Source: Bretschneidera sinensis
Taxonomy: Eukaryota > Streptophyta > Magnoliopsida > Brassicales > Akaniaceae
Length of the DNA stretch: 64,000 nt
Direction: 5' to 3'
Assembly: GCA_023935145.1 (NCBI GenBank)
Contig: CM043698.1
Location: 61,939,501 to 62,003,500 of the forward strand
Below are positions 45,940 to 57,140 of the stretch, one piece after another. Both the position numbers and the translations under genes were made by a program. Every line of letters starts with the position of its first letter. Within the stretch, counting starts at the first letter, position 1. The notes beneath the pieces are model-generated. The model was given only the letters and a program-made list of their open reading frames with translations, was not told where the DNA came from and ran no database searches.

Positions 45940-46405
45940 GATGACTGGGTATTTTTGAAAATATCTCCGTGGCAGGGTGTGTTGAGGTTTAAAAAGAAGG
46001 AAAAATTGAGTCCAAGATTTGTAGGGCCATATGAAGTGATTGAGAAAGTTGGACAAGTAGCATACAGATTGGACTTGCTTCCAGAATTAAAACGATTACA
46101 TAATGTGTTTCATGTTTCACTTTTGAGAAAGTGTTTACATGATGAATCCCATAGTAGTCCGAGTCGGGCAGGAGAACTTCAGGAAGATTTGACCTTTATA
46201 CAAGCACCCATCAAAATTATAAACAAAAAGGAACAAGTCTTGCGTAATAAAGTCAATCATTTGATTCAAGTATTATGGCGGAACAAAGATGTTGAAAAAA
46301 ATTACTTGGGAGCATGAGGCAAGAATGAGGAAAGAATACCCCCAACTTTTTCTTGAATTAGGTAAGGAAATTTCATGGACAAAATTTTCATAAGGTGGGT
46401 AGAAT
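45940..46405 (+). pseudogene. Gypsy F integrase C-terminus and chromodomain-like end
   Basis: LSPRFVGPYEVIEKVGQVAY, RLDLLPELKRLHNVFHVSLL and RKCLHDESH form the GPY/F module. KIINKKEQVLRNKVNHLIQV and LWRNKDVEK form a partial chromodomain, cut by a frame change at about 46300. The purine-rich GGTGGGTAGAAT precedes the 3' LTR. Confidence 0.85.
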
Positions 46406-46718
46406 TGTAATACCCATATTCTTAAAGTAAGAGTAAAGAAGTAAATGGATAAATATGACACGGAATTAAAATAATATATACACGAAATATTTATTATTGA
46501 ATAAAATAAAATTTTTCAAAAAAAATGGATGTGTGGTAGTGTAAAGAAAAAGAAAAAGAAAAAAAAACTAGACGGAACGTCCATGTATATTGCAAAAAGG
46601 AAGAAAAAAATAAAAAGAAAAAAAGAAAAAAAACGTGGACAACACCTGGAGTCCAGGTGTTGCCCAAGTAACATAGAATCCTTGCATGTTAACCCAACAC
46701 ACAATTGCAAAAATGGTG

Positions 46719-46767
<49 letters not shown>

Positions 46768-48597
46768 TTTAATTTAATTATTCTTATCAAATCTTGTTTG
46801 GTTTCCTTCTTTCTTCAATTCAAATTTCTCTCTTTCTTCAAACACTTAGAGACTGAAAGAAAAGTTGAAAGAGTAAAATTTTGGAGGGGTTTATGGGAGA
46901 ATTTTAAAGAGAGTTGAGAAAAGCTCTAAGAAAAACAAAAGATAATAATGTGAATTTTATTTTTGAAATTTAGCATACATGAAATTTCCCGGAACTCAAT
47001 GTGGGAATTTTAAAGGGTATAGATTATGGAAGAATTGAAGAATAAATTAGAAATTTTAATATAAATATTATGTCAGGTGTTGACAATCAGCAATCGGGTG
47101 AAATTGCTAAAAAAAGCAGAAAAAGCAAGGAGGTGATCCACGGGTAGCTTTAAGTGCTACGTGGTAAGTTAGATTTACTTTTAGTAATCGAGATAAATTT
47201 GAAATATAAAGTGACGATATTGAAATTAATTATTAACCTATGATTTAATGATAGATGAAATTTGATTGATGGGCATGATAGGAATAACTGATATGTTAGA
47301 GATTTATTATATGAGGAGTAATATTATTGAAAAAATTGAGTTGATTAAATATATAATGAAGGGATAAACGAAATTATTGACAAGCTATGATTGATAATTT
47401 GATATGATATATGAGGAGATAATTTAATGAATATGATCAAACAATAATTTTGAATACTTGAATGTATGTTTGTTTTTATATCATTGATCTTATGTATATT
47501 TCATATCATGGTTCATATGCATATGTATGAAATAAAAGAACCGGGAGGGGGCCGGTCTAAATGAAAACCGCGACAGCCAGTATATACTGAAAATAAATGA
47601 AAACTGTGACAGTCGGTAAGTGCTGGAAATGAAAGAACCGGGAGGGGTCAATCTAAATGAAAACCGTGACAGCTGGTATATGCTGAAAATAAATTAAAAC
47701 TGTGACATACAGTAGATACTGGAAATAAAAGAATCGGGGGGGGGGGGGGGCAGTTTAAATTAAAACATGTCAACATGTGGGAAGACGTTCTCAAATAATA
47801 ATAATATTTAAATTCATGCATCGTATTGTCTTAAATATTGATTATTATTGCTTAAGATGCTAAAGTATTATTCTTAATTGTGAATTTATAAATCGATATA
47901 TGAGTCTCACATAGAGACAAATATGACGAGAAAGAAATATAAAAGTTGGATATGATAAGAATTATCTGAGTGATTGATTATATGCTGGAACCTCATAATG
48001 AGGTAAATGATGATGTTAAATTGAAAATTTAGAGATGATCAAATATATGATTGAAAGATTGATATGTTTGATAAATAACATAAGAATATATTGTATAATG
48101 GGGTAATTATGAAATCAAGTAGTGATAACATAATATTTTTATTGAATTATATGAGGAAATAGATAACGAATATCGGAAGATTATTAGAAGTAATTGAATT
48201 ATAAAATATAACTAGAAGTATATAATCGAGTACTTCTAGTAAATTTAATTCACTGAGCTTGTGAAGCTCACTCCTCATTGTTAAATAATTTCAAGTAGCA
48301 GACAAGACAGATAGAATGGTGAATTGAGATTCAGAAGGAGTCACTATCTATAAGCCACGTGGTCCACATCCTCAGACTAACGGAAAGAAAAAAATATATT
48401 TGTAAATATTCATGCATAATATGTTGTATTTAATGTTCAGTTGAGATCTGAGTGATATAACTCCCCTGTTGAGGGTTGAGGATTTATGTATGTAGATAAT
48501 TTCAGTTGATATTTTTATATTGTTACATATATTTGTCAGGATTTCAAAAAGTGACGACACCTTCTCGGGGGTGGCCAACCCGAGATGGGTCGTTACA
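46406..48597 (+). repeat. 3' LTR of Gypsy F
   Basis: 2192 bp. Contains a (TA)n tract at about 46722-46764, a GGGAGGGGGCCGGT-based minisatellite (47530-47760), a 15-G run (47736-47750) and the unoccupied hAT-3 site near 47472. Confidence 0.92.
47530..47760 (+). repeat. Minisatellite in Gypsy F LTR
   Basis: About two and a half units, near 100 bp each, of AAAGAACCGGGAGGGG, then AATGAAAACCGCGACAGCC, TATACTGAAAATAAATGAA and AAACTGTGACAG. The 5' LTR (40612-40750) has fewer units, so the number changes between LTRs. Confidence 0.7.
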
Positions 48598-48697
48598 TAA
48601 ACGAATGAGATGGGAAGACTAAAAGAACGATCGCACCAATCAAAGAAGAAAGCTAAATTTGATGATAAGATGGAGAATTTGATCCAAAGTGGAGATC

Positions 48698-49282
48698 TGT
48701 TAGGATTTTGGCTCAATTCCCCACAAAGATGACTTCTAATTAGTTTGCAAAAAGTGGTTTTCTATTTTATAGTTGTTTGTTCTAAGAGGAGTGGTAGTAA
48801 TTTCCTATTGGATATTGCTTGTCCTTGTAGCAGTAGAAGTTGTTTTCTTTGTTTTTGTTCTTTTCCTATTAGTATTAGGAAAATCTACTCCATATAAAGG
48901 GGTCCCAGAGAATATTTGAGGTGCACTCATAATTCTCATATACATTGTAAACTATAGGGGTTTTCTACTAGAGCTAAGATAAGAGTTTCGGGTGTATTGA
49001 AGTTTTGGGTTGTCAAGTAGAGATAACACTTACAAATAAAGCTAGGTTAAGATCTTTTGTTGTATTGAGACTTTGGGTGAGAGTTTGACAACTTCGCTCT
49101 CACCAAAGTTGTAATTGAAGATTAATAAAACAGTTGGTTTGTTGGTGGATATAGATAAACAGGTTGTCAAACCAAATTAATTATCGGTGTTCTTGCTTTT
49201 ATTTTATTTACCTATTTAATTATTGTGATTTTGTTTTTGCTTAAAATTTGAGTACGTAAATTTTAGAGGTAAAATTCTAACA
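48698..49282 (+). repeat. 3' LTR of Copia E
   Basis: 585 bp, matching 36182-36766. Preceded by AAAGTGGAGATC, a purine-rich tract, and about 95 bases of Copia E interior related to the 3' end of Copia D. Confidence 0.9.
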
Positions 49283-49558
49283 TCCTCTTTACCAAATAAA
49301 GCCTTGAAAAAGTTGTAAATGATTGAGTCTTGTGAGATTCAAATTTTCATTATTAGCAATAAATTGGGGCATCTTGACTGTCCAAATTGTGGCTCCATCT
49401 CGGCTCTGCAAATCAAAAAGATCAGTTTTAAGTAGCAGTGACAGTTTCAAGTAAGACGGACAGTTTTGAAGAGGTAATTAAGGCAGCAATGATGGTATAA
49501 CTTGTAAAGTGGACTAATTTGTAGTAAGACCAATTTATTGGTGATGAATCAACGTCAC

Positions 49559-50063
49559 TGTTGTAAGTAACAATCCATTTTTCAATCACAAGACTACAAG
49601 TGGCACACTCAAAGGTAAATAATTATTTCACCATTTAAAAGTAAAATAGTAAAAACTAGTCTAAGGATCAAACCATGCTAAACCTTTAGAGAAATCTCGA
49701 TTCTTTATTGATTCTCTATTGATTCCCTAATCGACAATCTAAATCGTCTATCATTAATAACATTCTCTCCCCATCCTCTATACATAAAAATTCAGTTTAT
49801 TTATAATCATATTCAAAAACCAAACACTTTCAAATTATAATTTATACGCAAACTTGTATACTGAATTGAGCGTTGGAGTATCCACCTGAAGACAAACTCT
49901 AGCCTTTCACTTAGTGTCTCCGACTTTCTTAGGAGACACTCAAGTACTTAGCACACAGAGCATGAGTAAAGAGCAAAGAGCAAGCCCTTAGCCTCTCACC
50001 TAGTCTTATACACATTTTTATTGACAATACAGAAAGAGTAAACCCCTCTTGGTGACTGTCACA
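49559..50063 (+). repeat. Orphan LTR family, copy b
   Basis: TGTTGTAAGTAACAATCC to GGTGACTGTCACA, 505 bp. Same layout as 57141-57652. No internal region or partner LTR is found, and the flanks show no clear target duplication; probably a solo LTR. The 49283-49558 stretch before it shows nothing. Confidence 0.65.
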
Positions 50064-50557
50064 TTTGGTGCACCAATCGTCACTGGTCCCACGCAAAGCT
50101 TTGGAAGTTTAATCTTATGTTCCGAAACTTTAAGTTAGGTAAATCAAACAGAAATTTGGGTTTGATCGGTGGTTAGGAAAAGTAGCTAGATTCAGAACAT
50201 CCAAACTTAATGTATCAGTATAAATTTTTATTTACTGTAAGGGCTTTCCAATATTAAATGTGTATAATGAAACCCATTATTTTGGTGATTGAATTGAAAA
50301 GTCTCAAAGGAGCTCCTTCTATCACTCCAAAAATATATTTTTTCTGATATTCACTATGTACATGCATATGCAAGATAGATAAAATCATAGGAGAAGTTTA
50401 CTTAACAAAAACCACGGCGTGAATGTTGCTAGCTTTATAATAAACAAAATCATATGCACTGCTCATAGGCTAAAACTAATATGTTGCTTGTTTAGCTAGA
50501 AATGGAAGTACTTTTGTCAAAGATATACATATTTGGGATTAAGAAAAAAGTTAATAT
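50064..50557. other. Downstream region of the F-box gene
   Basis: AT-rich, no frame. It presumably contains the 3' untranslated end of the minus-strand gene that stops at 50558; no specific poly(A) signal can be singled out. Confidence 0.4.
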
Positions 50558-52128
50558 CTAGAGACCCATATGAGCATGATTAGGACATAAATCTTTCATA
50601 TCTTTTACTTGATCAAACTTGTAAGAATACTTTCTGTCATGTGATTGGGGTGACTTAACCAAACTCTGAAAGCAATCGCCATCTGATGTTGCTAGGATCA
50701 GTGGCTCCACGGTAATTATGTCTTGTAAACTTTCAGCCAATAACATCTCATCCTTTTGACTTGTAAAACCCTCCAACTTCACCACTTTGAGGTGTTTTAG
50801 TCGAGTGTGCTTACCAACTTGTATTGAGCATGTGGTACTGCTAACTCTGCAGTAGCCCTTAGGATCAATCTGCATAATTTAAGCCTTATTATAAGCTAAT
50901 TAATATGAGTTCTGGAGCAACATTCCTTTATTTTCTCCCCTTCAATTTGGGCTGAATTATTATCTGCTAATGATCATATCGAAAATAAACGAAGCAAGAA
51001 ATATGCGTTCTGTTTCTTCCACTTACAGTGATGAAGAGCCTCTCCAAGGAAGGACAAAGTTTCAGGAAGGAGATTAAGGCATAACTGTTGTACCCTTCCA
51101 TTGAATTTTCAATCCACCACAACTCTTTCAGCCTATAGAATTGGAAATCTGTTTGAAAAGAGGATAGTGATGGACAGACTAATGCCTGCAATTCAAACAT
51201 TTAGAACTTAATTTATTTAAAATTATTATATGTAAGTGAACATAAATACAAGTTGTTGTAAGACTGATGCTAGCAGCAAGAAAATTTGAAATCAATGTTA
51301 AGAATAAAAACAAATTATTACCTCAAAAGTCCATTTGCATAATGTAAGAACTTCAGCATTCTTTATGGTCAACAGGACTGGGTCGAAGTCACAACTTCTG
51401 AAGCTACTATAGCTGGGGCCTTGTCTGGAATCAAACATGGCATCTGCCAAGTTAAAATGATACTCAGGCTTAATCAAAGGGAGTAGTCCTCGGTAACGAA
51501 AAGTCTTAAGTTTGAAAGATTTGATATGAAGAGATTGGAGGTGTGGACAATCGAAGATGGTCAAGTGTTGTAGAAGCTTTGAAGTTGAATGCATACTAAA
51601 AGATTGTAACCCGGTGCACTCGATGATTTTCAAGTTCTCAAGAAACTGAAAATTCAAAACCATAGAGGAAACTGCCTCATTCGTAAGGTGATTTACCGAT
51701 ATCAGATAAAGAGACTTGACAAAGAAAGTAGAGGGGGTTGGCAGCAGGGTAAGGTATTGATGATTGAGCTCCAACTTCCAACCAAACTGACTTGGAAGTT
51801 GTTGGTTTCCGGTAGAGAAATCAAGATGAAGTTTATTATTAGGCGCAATAATAGCTAAGAGGACGCTGCCTTTGTCAAAGTGGAATTTAAGCTTCCTGGT
51901 ATTCTTTGTCGGATTTTGCTCATTGAAATTAGTAAGAAACCCTGAAACTGCAGTAACTACATCTTCGTTGGTTCCATTTTGCACTAGTAACGCCAGGTTC
52001 CAAAGTATTCTCCACCGTCTTGAGAGGAAAATGGTTTGTATTGCAGATTCAAAAGGGAGTAATGAAACAATGTGAAAAAGGATCTGGTCAGGTAAACTGC
52101 TAATTAAATCAACTCCATGTTCTTCCAT
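50558..52128 (-). CDS. F-box/LRR protein, three exons, intact
   Basis: Exons on the minus strand: 52128-51322, 51185-51027 and 50869-50558. Donors GTAATA (51321) and GTAAGT (51026) and acceptors TTGCAG and ATGCAG fit the GT-AG rule and keep phase 0 at the second junction. The product is about 425 residues. The F-box is residues 7-47 (LISSLPDQILFHIVSLLPFE, then SRRWRILWN); irregular leucine-rich repeats follow from about residue 125 (FLENLKIIECTGLQSFSM, LLQHLTIFDCPHLQSLHIKS) and the C-terminal region ends CPNHAHMGL. Such proteins recruit substrates to SCF ubiquitin ligases; the substrate is unknown. An acceptor GAACAG at 52139 implies an upstream leader exon (about 52249-52330), whose frame matches the paralogue's first exon but has a stop, so the ATG at 52128 is the likely start. 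Confidence 0.85.
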
Positions 52129-52248
52129 AACTGGATTCCTGTTCCAAATTTTTAGTTGAGAAATGAGATTTCACTAACTATAACGCAGAAATGAAAAAAC
52201 AAAAAAGCAGATTAAAAACAACAAGGAAAAAAACGAACTTTTGAATTT

Positions 52249-52330
52249 GGGATGCCTGAGTTGGGATTGTTCCTTGTGTTTTGGTTTGAATTGCACTGCT
52301 ATTCTTGATTCTTCTGCTTCTGTTGAAGAC
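52249..52330 (-). other. Probable non-coding leader exon of the F-box/LRR gene
   Basis: The minus strand translates as KQKNQE-stop-QCNSN...NPNSGIPNSK, resembling KKKKNQDRKLNSDTPTATK from the first exon of the paralogue at 55648-55721. There is a TAG and no suitable ATG. It is likely transcribed as 5' leader and spliced to 52138. Confidence 0.45.
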
Positions 52331-52406
52331 CCTTTTAAATCTTGTCTGAGAGGAGGTTTGTAAAATGAAGTCCCTTTTTATGTAATCACTAGCTTAGCAG
52401 AGTATA

Positions 52407-52490
52407 TGTGTGTGTGTATACACACATATATGTATATATATGTATATACATACATATATATGTATATACATACATATATATATATATATA
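52407..52490. repeat. TA/TG microsatellite with inner palindromes
   Basis: Alternating TGTATATATATG and CATATATATACA runs, then (TA)n. Lies upstream of the F-box/LRR gene. Confidence 0.9.
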
Positions 52491-52727
52491 ATGTGTAAGC
52501 ATTTAACATCTGTAATACAGTCAAAATGTTGAAGATTTGACATTGTCAAGAGAAAACAAGCAATTTACTATGTTTCCAATGAAGTGAAATTAGATTTTTC
52601 ATATATATATATATATATAATGTGTATGCATTTAACATTTGTAATACAGTCAAAATGTTGAAGATTTGACATTGTCAAAAGAAAACAAGCAATTTACTAT
52701 GTTTCCAATGAAGTGAAATTAGATTTG
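52491..52727. repeat. 129-bp direct tandem duplication
   Basis: ATGTGTAAGCATTTAACATC at 52491 and ATGTGTATGCATTTAACATT at 52620 start two copies that stay aligned to ...GTGAAATTAGATTT. They differ at only a handful of sites, so it is a fairly recent duplication, probably slipping at the adjoining TA tract. Confidence 0.9.
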
Positions 52728-52874
52728 TCTATGATTAATTTTAGAGAAGAATCAACTTGTTTGAATAATTCAAATGTAATGCAAGACCAAAGTGATTTGA
52801 TTCAAATATGTACAGAAAAGATTATTGATGCCTGGTTAAGTAATTTATTCAAATATATATTTAAATGCCTGCAG

Positions 52875-52931
52875 ATTAGCACTTGAACAACAAGGAAAAT
52901 CTCTACCGTTAGATCTCATTGGTCAAATGAA
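52875..52931 (+). other. Lone exon-like segment
   Basis: TGCCTGCAG precedes and GTACGTATG follows a 57-base open stretch reading LALEQQGKSLPLDLIGQM. Both splice signals fit, and the frame stays open further (KYVCFAETAGKGNEYF). No neighbouring exons or family are recognised. It may be a stray gene fragment. Confidence 0.3.
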
Positions 52932-53064
52932 GTACGTATGTTTTGCTGAGACTGCTGGAAAAGGAAATGAATACTTTGAACCTGTAAGAATGCATTGGCT
53001 GTTACAAGATTTCAAACTTTCCTTCACAGAGTTTCATGGAACATAGCTTATGTTATTTTTTTTT

Positions 53065-53307
53065 GGTTAAATTACAAATACATCATTGTGCTTTGACCCT
53101 AATTACAACTCACTACACTGGTCAAATGAGTCTCATTAACAAAAAAATACGTAAAGTCAAATTTACCCTTGTTAGTATGAACAAACCTTACGACTTGAAA
53201 GAAATTGTACACTAGATACTAAAAGTTTGGAGAAAAATGCAAGTTTTTGAGGCTAATGGAGTGATTGTAATTAAGCTCAAACCATAATGATGTGCTTGTA
53301 GTTTACC
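53065..53307. mobile_element. MITE with about 32-bp terminal inverted repeats
   Basis: The left end GGTTAAATTACAAATACATC and the reverse complement of the right end, GGTAAACTACAAGCACATC, pair over about 32 bases (through TTTGA). Length 243 bp, non-coding, set in T-rich flanks so the target duplication is unclear. Confidence 0.65.
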
Positions 53308-53995
53308 TTTTTACATTATATATATTGCTATTTACTTTTTTATTAGATATTTGTCAGCCTCAAAGCAAGTTCTTTCTTGTAAACCAAAGATGTTTATCTC
53401 AGCAAAATAAAAAATAAATAAATGATACTGACGGCAACTTATTGTAAAAGGGGAGACTTTTTGTGCTAAAACTAAGATTTTGTGCCGAAATCTTTCAATG
53501 AAAACACATTTTGGCTCGTGAGAAATGGTAGCGTACGCATATTGTCATGGTTCCAAAAATTAGTCCCCATCATTCAATGGTAAAAGATGCTAATAAAGTG
53601 ACACGGAAGTTGGTTTTCTGATATGAGGATGGCATCAAAGATGACTCAGAGTTGTAACACCAACAAGTAGAACCTAAATGAAACTTTTGTCCCGTGGTTT
53701 TAGAAATACAACTATTAGTTATCTTACCGTGGTAACCCACCACATCTCATATAAGTAGTACAATAAGAAAGATCCTGGTTTATATGTAAGTGTTACGCTT
53801 ACCAAGGCTTGGCTTTGTTTGGTGTTTAGGGAAAACATCTTCCTCAAAACTGTCTCATACCAGTAGGATATATTACTTTGCACAATAAAGCCCTCATTAC
53901 TTTGGTGGTTGAACAGGACCTCAAGGACCAAACTGAGTGATCAGCTAGAAACGAAGTCGTTTTACATTGTACAAAATCAATCTTTATGTAAAACT
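53308..53995. other. Intergenic between the F-box genes
   Basis: AT-rich. The minus frame at 53719-53931 has no recognised motif and no match in the other F-box gene. Confidence 0.4.
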
Positions 53996-54107
53996 CCATA
54001 TCTAGAGATATTTCATATGAGCATTATGTAAAGAATCCATATCTAGAGATATTTCATATGAGCATTATGTAAGGAATCCATATCTAGAGATATTTCATAT
54101 GAGCATG
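53996..54107. repeat. 41-bp tandem repeat over the pseudogene 3' end
   Basis: Three units start at 53996, 54037 and 54078, each with CCATATCTAGAGATATTTCA then TATGAGCAT. The last unit contains the final codons and stop of the F-box pseudogene, so the unit arose from the gene's own 3' end. The inner ATCTAGAGAT is a near palindrome. Confidence 0.9.
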
Positions 54108-55721
54108 TTTTGGGCATGCCTCATTTATGAGTTTTACATCTTCAACAAACTTATAAGGAAGCTTCACTTCCTCTGACTGTGGTACCTTCACCAACCTCCG
54201 TAAGAACCTCCTCCTGTGTAATGTTTCTGCAATTTTTGGCTTCACAGAAGCTGCTAACTCTTCCAACTGCACCGCCAATAAGATCTCCTCCTCTTGATTT
54301 GCAAATCGATCCAATTTAACAAGCTTGAGATTTCCCAATTGTGTACTCCTGATTTTGTTTGAGCATGCATTCTCGATTGGCATGCTGTAGTTTTTAAGAT
54401 CAATCTGCACAATAATATGAAGTATCAAATTGAAACTTCGGCTAGAAATACTACTAAGCACATAAAACAAAGGAAAGATGCAATAAAGACTTACAGTTAC
54501 AAAGATTCTCTCCAAGGAAGGACAGAGTTTCAAGTAGGGATATTAAGGCATCACTGTTGCATGGTTCTTTTAAGTAATCAATCCACCACAACTCTCTTAC
54601 CTCAAAGAAGTAGCAGCATAAGGGTAGCCCTGGGCAGATCAATGCCTGCAAGAAAGATTTAATAACTTGATTATGCATGACGAATGACAAAAGCTAATCA
54701 AGATTTGATTTGGAACAGAATTAGAGGATGCAGAAATTTGCTAGAAACGAACCTCAAATATCCATCTACAGACAGTGAATAAACGTTTATCATGCTTAAA
54801 AACTTGTGGAAGTCACGACTCTTGATGTTGTTGTAGGCAGGCCCTCGTCTGAAATCAAGCATGGTATTCCAAAGGTAAAAAACAAAGGCCTTCCGGCCAA
54901 AACCAGGGGAGTAGTCCTTGGCATCAGAAAGAGTGAAGACCGGGAGCTTTAATGCGAAGAGATTTCAGTTGCAGACAGTCGAGAATAGTCAATTTTTGTA
55001 GCTTTGAATTTCCATCATCTATACATAGATACCGTAGCCCATTACATTTCGCCACTGTCAAGTTTTCAAGAAACGGAAGATTTGAGACAGTAGTGGAAAC
55101 TGCCTCTTGGTAAGGTAGCTTACTGATATTAGAAAAAGAGTTTAACAAAGAAGGTTGAGAGAAATGGCTTGTATACGTTTTGGGCATTTTAGCTCCAACA
55201 ACCAGCCAAATTTCTTTGGAAAATCCTGTCTTCCTGGAGAGAAATTCAGATGGAGTTTATTCTTAGGAGCCATAGCAGCTAAGAGGACATTGTCTCTGCC
55301 AAAGTTGAACTGAAGACTTCGCTTTGATGAAGCAAACTCAGCATAGTCTATAAGAAAGCTAGAAATTGTGCTATTAGCATCTTCTGTGGTTCCATCTTGG
55401 ACTGCAGCCATCTTCCATAAGCCCTTCCATCGGGTCAAAAGGAAACTGGTTTTAACAGAAGATTCAAAAGGAAGCAAAGAAATTATGCGACAGAGGATGT
55501 CATCGGGTAAACAACTGATAAAGTCTTCTCTACTTCGTTGAACTATCAAATTCCTGCTCAAAATTAGATTTAGTCTGATTACAATACTTGAAATCAAACA
55601 GATTTTATCAATAGCAAAATTAAAAGGATAATAATATAGTTACTTACTTTGTAGCAGTGGGAGTGTCAGAATTGAGCTTTCTGTCTTGATTCTTCTTTTT
55701 CTTTTTGATCTTCTTTCCCAT
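54084..55721 (-). pseudogene. F-box/LRR pseudogene, tandem paralogue
   Basis: Four exons can be drawn: 55721-55648 (MGKKIKKKKKNQDRKLNSDT, a basic start), 55553-54753, 54645-54495 and 54404-54084. Junctions are conserved with the gene at 50558. The F-box is present (DFISCLPDDILCRIISLLPF). The LRR exon shifts frame near 55180 and 54925, and the third exon shifts in LISLLETLSFLGENL, where the paralogue has LISFLKLCPSLERLFIT. The last exon is intact and ends CPKHAHMKYL. With at least three frameshifts no full protein can form. It is the decayed member of a tandem duplication; RNA could still be made. Confidence 0.85.
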
Positions 55722-57140
55722 TTTTTTATCAAACTCTCTAAAGAGATTGGTAAAATAGGACAAATCTCACTGCTGTCACTCCTACCATATATGAACGATT
55801 ATAAACTTTTCTGATGACGGCATATTCAGGATAAAGACATTTTTAGAAACTACAAGGAGCTTGCAATATATTAATTTGTAAAGATAAAGCTTAGATCAAG
55901 AACTGCCATTTGACTTGTTGATGAAAACCAAGTTGTTATATGAATTGGATGCAAATATGTGCAGGAAACATCAAAGAACATCTTGTCTTTGTCTTTTCCT
56001 TTTCCTTTACCTTTTTCTTCATTGAAAATTCCATATATAGTAAATGATGCAATCAAGGAGCAAGTGAAACAAGTCACAACTGTCCAATTAGATTCAATTT
56101 TTCTACTTTAGATTGTCAAGCAGGGAAATCAATGGAAACTTTGGGAACTACGTGCAGAAAGTTAAGGAAAAAGAAGTGAAATTTAATGGACCTTTCCCTT
56201 TGGTTTAACCATTGGGATTAATGGAGTGAAAATGAACTTGCTTTGTTTTTTGTGATGATTCGAGGAAGATTCTGGTTTATATGTAAAGTCTAATTATTTA
56301 AAAAATATCATGAGATAGTATTTTTGGATGATGAGTCTATCCTATTACAAATGGTATGAGACTAGGGAAGTAACATGATCTATCATTTTTAGGTGATGAG
56401 CCTATCCTGTTACGAATGGTATCAAACTTGGGGCACCTCGTGCCACACTTAGGCTAAACTTCCCCAATGAAACGCCCAAGTCATGTGCTCCCCGAGCACT
56501 TATCCTTACCAAGTCTCTCGTATCCTCTCTCTGGTGTGGCTGGCCCACTCCCTAACTTGAGGACTCTTCACCTCACTTGAGGACTCTTCGCCCCACTCAC
56601 TCACACACAAGAACACAATAAAATAGGAAGAGGAAGAAGAAAAACAACTCAAAAGACTAGAGAGAACTCTCTCACTTATTTATGAACACTGGAATGTTAC
56701 AACTCTTGCTGCCTAATTACAAATGACCCCTTCTTTTTACCATGATTACAAATGATCTCTAAACACCAATTGATAGGCTTAAGCCTTTATACATATGGAA
56801 GGACAAATCCTACTAGTCTAAGCCTCTACACATATAGAAGGAAAAATCCTACAATAATATGTAACATTTACAAATCCCTCTTATAAATTTGTATTTACAA
56901 GCATATCCCTGAAGATTTGTAGTCAAAGACACATCTTTAATAAATCTATAGTCGCTAAATAAAGCTAGAGTCAATCTGCACATATGAAAGACTAACATGT
57001 CTAGGTGCATGCTGATTGTGCGCGTGTTGTGTGCGCTTGTTGGGTGGTTGTTTAGTGCACATGTTGACAGGCCGTGACAACATACCCAATATCATGTAGA
57101 TGTGTGATATTTCAATGAGCCTGAACTTTTGGAAGATAAA
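55722..57140. other. Intergenic, repeat-derived in part
   Basis: A 65-bp unit with GATGAGTCTATCCTATTAC and an AATGGTATNANAC end is doubled at about 56325-56450. GAATGGTATCAAAC resembles a primer site. 56450-56660 is GC-richer with AACTTGAGGACTCTTC twice. 56690-57130 looks LTR-like, but no boundaries could be set. The lysine/glycine-rich minus frame at 55871-56077 is not convincing. Confidence 0.35.

Larger units (their letters stand above)
38490..48597 (+). mobile_element. Gypsy F: near full-length chromovirus-like element
   Basis: 5' LTR 38490-41585 (about 2.1 kb without hAT-3) and 3' LTR 46406-48597 (2.2 kb) both start TGTAATACC and end GTTACA. Target duplication is TAAGC/TAAAC (4 of 5). 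Removing it restores the Copia E codon run SKSK-RM. The interior, in order, has primer site, gag, protease, RT, RNase H, integrase and a terminal chromodomain-like region, all interrupted by stops. The long LTRs and domain order suggest a Tekay-like chromovirus. Confidence 0.9.
36182..49282 (+). mobile_element. Copia E: host of a three-level nested insertion
   Basis: Two 585-bp LTRs (36182-36766 and 48698-49282), nearly identical in layout, are flanked by TCATC and TCCTC (4 of 5 match). The primer site AGTGGTATCAGAG follows the 5' LTR. The short original interior is split by hAT-2 (36793-37887) and by Gypsy F (38490-48597). The LTR start TGTTAGGATTTTGGCTCAAT is shared with Copia D. Confidence 0.85.

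Noticed and set aside
55871..56077. Minus frame with a KGKGKGKDKDK run
   Set aside because: Simple purine repeat; no supporting exon, family or paralogue.
56440..56460. GAATGGTATCAAAC as primer site of a new LTR element
   Set aside because: No LTR end abuts it and no matching LTR pair was found; kept only as a remark.
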